This document shows positions 10,311-13,025 of a DNA stretch of 13,025 nucleotides, one piece after another (position 1 is the stretch's first letter; every line of letters starts with the position of its first letter). Under the pieces are notes generated by a model. That model saw only the letters and a list, made by a program, of their open reading frames with translations, did not search any database and had not been told where the DNA came from. The translations under genes and the position numbers were made by a program. Origin of the DNA: Candidatus Symbiothrix sp. (GTDB lineage Bacteria; Bacteroidota; Bacteroidia; Bacteroidales; Azobacteroidaceae); assembly GCA_031270925.1 (NCBI GenBank), contig JAISWY010000402.1, positions 1 to 13,025 of the forward strand, given 5' to 3'.

Positions 10311-11171
10311 TTAGTCCGTAATTTTTACTTTGATGTTACGGTACCAAACGTCGTCGCCATGATCTTGTAAGCCGATGTAACCTTCGTGATTTTCGCCGCC
10401 CAGATTATTCAATAATTCAAAAGCGATCGGCCACGCCTGTTGGCTGAATTTGCTTGCTTGCAGCAATTCCGTCCATTGCGGCGTCCACAAATGGTATTCG
10501 GCTACTTTTACGTCGTTTTGGAAGTGGAAAACACTACCTTTGAAAACGATGATTTTACCGGTATTCCATTCTCCAAAAGGTTTGGAATTTTGCGGCTCGG
10601 CCGGGATCATGTCATACAGCGATGCCGATTGGCGGTTGCCGTTGGAAGTAGCGATGGCATCAGGATGATTTACATTATCCAAAATCTGATATTCGGGTGA
10701 AGAAATGTAAATCGGTTGATCTTTTACTTCTTGCGCCAGTACGAAAATACCGGAATTGGAGCCTTTGGCAACTTTCCATTCAAACGAAAGTTCAAAATTC
10801 TTGAATTTTTTGGCAAAAATGATGTCGCCGCCTTCGAGGGTTTGCGCTTCGCCGCCGCCCGAACCGATGAATTTAATGGCTCCATCTTCGATTGTCCAGC
10901 GCGAAGGAACGCTGTCTTTCAAATAACCGCGCCATCCGTTGAAGGTTGTTCCGTCGAAAATGGAAACATAACCATCTTTATCAATGGGCGCTTGGTCGAA
11001 ATTATCAATTTGCGGATAATTGACCAAAGAGTAGGAGAGCGAATCATTCACTTTCACTTCTGTTTCGGTTTTTTCGCCCGATGTGGTAAATACAAAACTT
11101 GATTTTCCGCAGTTGCAAGCTACCATCAGTCCCGGAACTGCAATTAATGCTACATAAGCTAATTTTCTCAT
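10311..11171 (-). CDS. DUF1080 lipoprotein, 3-keto-disaccharide hydrolase type
   Basis: The 286-residue protein starts with a lipoprotein signal ending in LMVAC, so C19 should be lipidated and the protein membrane-anchored, facing the periplasm or cell surface. A linker of about 45 residues precedes one DUF1080 domain (about 68-284), a concanavalin-like beta-sandwich. Typical motifs: IFDG (71-74), FNGW (77-80), GSNSGIF (137-143), EYQILD (160-165), and at the end GYIGLQDHGDDVWYRNIK (264-281). Proteins of this family are annotated as 3-keto-disaccharide hydrolases, and members split glycosides already oxidised at C3. Position between two Gfo/Idh/MocA dehydrogenases supports that role here. It starts 46 bases after the stop of the Tat-exported oxidoreductase gene; that gap is AT-rich with no clear promoter. 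Confidence 0.92.
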   Translation of the reverse strand: MRKLAYVALIAVPGLMVACNCGKSSFVFTTSGEKTETEVKVNDSLSYSLVNYPQIDNFDQAPIDKDGYVSIFDGTTFNGWRGYLKDSVPSRWTIEDGAIKFIGSGGGEAQTLEGGDIIFAKKFKNFELSFEWKVAKGSNSGIFVLAQEVKDQPIYISSPEYQILDNVNHPDAIATSNGNRQSASLYDMIPAEPQNSKPFGEWNTGKIIVFKGSVFHFQNDVKVAEYHLWTPQWTELLQASKFSQQAWPIAFELLNNLGGENHEGYIGLQDHGDDVWYRNIKVKITD

Positions 11172-11217
11172 TTTTTCTGTAAATTTTATTAATTAATTTT
11201 CAATGTTTAATTCTCAA

Positions 11218-12726
11218 TTATTTCGGCATTTCCGGCAACGTCCATCCCGACCGATAATTATGCTTAATCAATTCAGCGGCAAACGATTTGGCGTGAATAT
11301 CTTCTTCGTCGCGATTGAAAGTGGGGTGTCCGTTATGAATGCTGAAATTGTCGGATTTTGTAATTTTGAATTTATCCGAATCGTTGATATTGGTAAATTC
11401 CATTTTTTCGCCGTTCCATTCCAATTCCTTGTGCAGGCCTTGCAGACGAACTCCGAGAACGCCCATAACCACCATTTCGTTGAACGGGCCAGCTTCGCTG
11501 AAATCGGAAGTGGTCTTGTTTTCGGGTTTCAAACGATCGTCGGCATTCAGTTTACAAGCGCGTACCCAATCCATTTCGTGGCTGACCGTAACTTCGCGTT
11601 GTGTTTTCGGAACAACCGGTGTTCTTCCCGAAAGCAACCACGGTTCTCTACCGTAACAACCACAAATCAGGGTGTCTTTTGTGCCGTAGAAAATGGCGGC
11701 GCCACCTTGGTTGTCCATATCTTTTCCAGCAGGCCATCCTTTGGGCATCATCGGTTTGATACCGCCGTCCGACCAAGTGATTTGCACTTCGGGGAATTTT
11801 ATCTTCTTCACATTCGGCACTTTGCGTTCGGGGAAAGTGTAGCGAACCATTTGGGCGGTCGGCGCACAATCGGTCAATAGCAAAGTAGAGCTGCCTTGTA
11901 CTTTCGTCGGATAGCCGAGTTGCAATGCTTTGAAAATGGGGTGCATGATGTGGCAAGCCATATCGCCCAAAGCTCCGGTTCCGTAACGCCACCAGCCGCG
12001 CCAGTTCCACGGATGATAAATTTCGTTGTAGGGAATCAATCCGGCGGGGCCTGTAAATAAATCCCAATTCAATGTGTCGGGTACCCATTGTCCGTTTTTC
12101 GGGGCGTTCAAGCCTTGCGGCCAAATTGGGCGGTCGGTAAAGGTATCAACTCGCGTAACATCGCCGATTTCGCCGTTCCAAATCCAATCACAGGTTTGAC
12201 GAACGCCTTCGCCCGATGCGCCTTGATTACCCATTTGAGTGGCAAGTTTGTTTTTAGCGGCCAGTTTGGTCAGCAAGCGCGATTCGTAAACCGTGTGAGT
12301 GAGCGGTTTTTGCAGATAAACATGTTTGCCCAATGTCATGGCGGTAGCGGCGATGATGGCGTGGGTGTGGTCGGCCGTAGCGATGATGACCGCGTCGATG
12401 TCTTTGTTCATTTCGTCGAACATTTTACGCCAGTCCCAATACTTTTTAGCATTCGGATATTCGTCGAAGCAAGCTTTGGCATACGCCCAATCGACGTCGC
12501 AAAGCGCAACGATGTTTTCGGTGGCTTTTACGGCGTTCAGGTCGCTGTGTCCCATTCCGCCGACACCGATTGCCGCGATATTCAGTTTATCACTTGGGGC
12601 GATGTGGCTGCCGCCCGCACTTTTACCCATTACAAAATTGGGTACGATGGTTGGCGCAACGATAAGTCCAAGAGCTGCGCTTGCGCCTGTTTTGAGAAAT
12701 TGTCTTCTCGAAGAGTTTGAGTGCAT
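11218..12726 (-). CDS. Tat-exported Gfo/Idh/MocA family oxidoreductase
   Basis: The 502-residue protein opens with a twin-arginine signal (SRRQFLK, R7-R8, then a hydrophobic stretch rich in Ala and Leu), so it is exported folded, presumably with its nucleotide cofactor bound. The Rossmann motif GVGGMG lies at 54-59. The family lysine is K140 in a QKP variant of the usual EKP. The C-terminal domain has GDMACHIMHP (D255, H259) in the catalytic region. Its length is typical of the exported, Tat-signal Gfo/Idh/MocA proteins of Bacteroidetes and Planctomycetes. It is the first gene of a four-gene operon. The likely reaction is oxidation of a glycoside hydroxyl, perhaps at C3, in the periplasm; the cofactor could be a tightly bound NAD(P) recycled in the active site or by another acceptor. 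Substrate unknown. Confidence 0.93.
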   Translation of the reverse strand: MHSNSSRRQFLKTGASAALGLIVAPTIVPNFVMGKSAGGSHIAPSDKLNIAAIGVGGMGHSDLNAVKATENIVALCDVDWAYAKACFDEYPNAKKYWDWRKMFDEMNKDIDAVIIATADHTHAIIAATAMTLGKHVYLQKPLTHTVYESRLLTKLAAKNKLATQMGNQGASGEGVRQTCDWIWNGEIGDVTRVDTFTDRPIWPQGLNAPKNGQWVPDTLNWDLFTGPAGLIPYNEIYHPWNWRGWWRYGTGALGDMACHIMHPIFKALQLGYPTKVQGSSTLLLTDCAPTAQMVRYTFPERKVPNVKKIKFPEVQITWSDGGIKPMMPKGWPAGKDMDNQGGAAIFYGTKDTLICGCYGREPWLLSGRTPVVPKTQREVTVSHEMDWVRACKLNADDRLKPENKTTSDFSEAGPFNEMVVMGVLGVRLQGLHKELEWNGEKMEFTNINDSDKFKITKSDNFSIHNGHPTFNRDEEDIHAKSFAAELIKHNYRSGWTLPEMPK

Positions 12727-12776
12727 ACGATATTAAATTTATGAAGTATATAATGCTCTATTAGCAATAAGCGGCG

Positions 12777-12784
12777 CAAATATA
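12777..12784 (-). promoter_or_regulatory. Likely -7 promoter element of the keto-sugar operon
   Basis: On the minus strand this reads TATATTTG, an exact TAnnTTTG match, 50 bases before the ATG at 12726. A degraded TTAG lies near the expected -33 position. A leader of about 44 bases would result. It is the only good candidate upstream of the four-gene operon. Confidence 0.55.
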
Positions 12785-12891
12785 GAATTTTTTAATGAAA
12801 TATCCTAATTTTTTTTCATAAACACCGGCTGCACCACATTTTACTGCGAAAAAAGTCAATTTTAACACTGATACAAAACTATTCGGGCATA

Positions 12892-13023
12892 ATGGCAACG
12901 GACGAAATACCTCTTATTCGGCAAAATAATATAATTGTAAAACAATTACATATCGACAACAACGAGCATTATGCCTGTTTTGGAATCCGCCAAACCAATC
13001 GAATGTTTCATTTGAATAATTGA
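12892..13023 (+). CDS. Doubtful small ORF, 43 codons
   Basis: An ATG at 12892 opens a frame of 43 codons ending at TGA 13021-13023; the protein begins MATDEIPLIRQ and ends MFHLNN. The same frame is open further back to 12799 without another ATG. No family is recognised, and there is no signal peptide, membrane segment, clear ribosome site or clean promoter before it. It points away from the keto-sugar operon. Chance is a real possibility in this AT-rich stretch. Confidence 0.2.
   Translation: MATDEIPLIRQNNIIVKQLHIDNNEHYACFGIRQTNRMFHLNN
12932..12948. repeat. Small perfect inverted repeat
   Basis: TAATTGT (12932-12938) and ACAATTA (12942-12948) form perfect seven-base arms around AAA. It could be a regulator site or chance in AT-rich DNA. 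It lies about 150 bases upstream of the operon promoter and inside the doubtful small ORF. Apart from the operon promoter and this, nothing else was recognised in 12727-13025. Confidence 0.3.
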
Positions 13024-13025
13024 AT

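Noticed and set aside
11203..12720. Two long plus-strand ORFs (225 and 210 codons) opposite the Tat-exported oxidoreductase
   Set aside because: The minus-strand protein has a complete signal, Rossmann motif and catalytic residues across the same DNA; the plus-strand products look like shadows.

Overview
The window looks like a chromosomal segment of a Bacteroidetes bacterium, probably of the order Bacteroidales. Three things point there. Upstream regions carry the Bacteroidetes promoter form (TTG, about 19 bases, TAnnTTTG) rather than -35/-10 boxes. One secreted protein ends in a type IX secretion (T9SS) type A sorting domain. The genes encode exported sugar-degrading proteins typical of these bacteria. 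Base composition is moderate, with one clearly AT-richer gene.

Layout from left to right. (1) Positions 1-2373, minus strand: the first 791 codons of a cobalamin-dependent methionine synthase (metH), cut by the window edge inside its B12-binding domain. A perfect five-copy heptanucleotide tandem repeat lies in frame in one of its interdomain linkers. (2) Positions 2552-7014, plus strand: a two-gene ATGA-overlapping unit. It encodes a T9SS-exported, beta-propeller-like protein of unknown function and a periplasmic family 2 glycoside hydrolase with a carbohydrate-binding (F5/8 type C) module apparently inserted in its C-terminal Ig-like region. (3) Positions 7217-8014, plus strand: a solitary, AT-rich GT32-type glycosyltransferase with its own promoter. 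(4) Positions 8031-8261: a cluster of nested palindromes (REP/MITE-like) between convergent genes. (5) Positions 12726 down to 8335, minus strand: a four-gene operon encoding a Tat-exported Gfo/Idh/MocA oxidoreductase, a DUF1080 lipoprotein (3-keto-disaccharide hydrolase type), a cytoplasmic Gfo/Idh/MocA oxidoreductase and an exported sugar isomerase/epimerase-like protein. (6) Positions 12727-13025: the operon promoter and a mostly empty stretch with one doubtful 43-codon ORF.

How the genes may work together. The four-gene operon has the composition expected of the 3-keto-glycoside route of glycan breakdown: oxidation at C3 of a sugar unit in the periplasm, cleavage of the activated glycoside by a DUF1080 enzyme, further processing by an isomerase-fold enzyme, and reduction or oxidation of the product in the cytoplasm. 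The GH2 / propeller pair could serve classical hydrolytic glycan degradation. No SusC/SusD pair, sulfatase or regulator is present, so the substrate cannot be named. The most unusual signals are the repeat inside metH, the module inserted in the GH2 protein, the different predicted locations of the operon's proteins, and the palindrome cluster.
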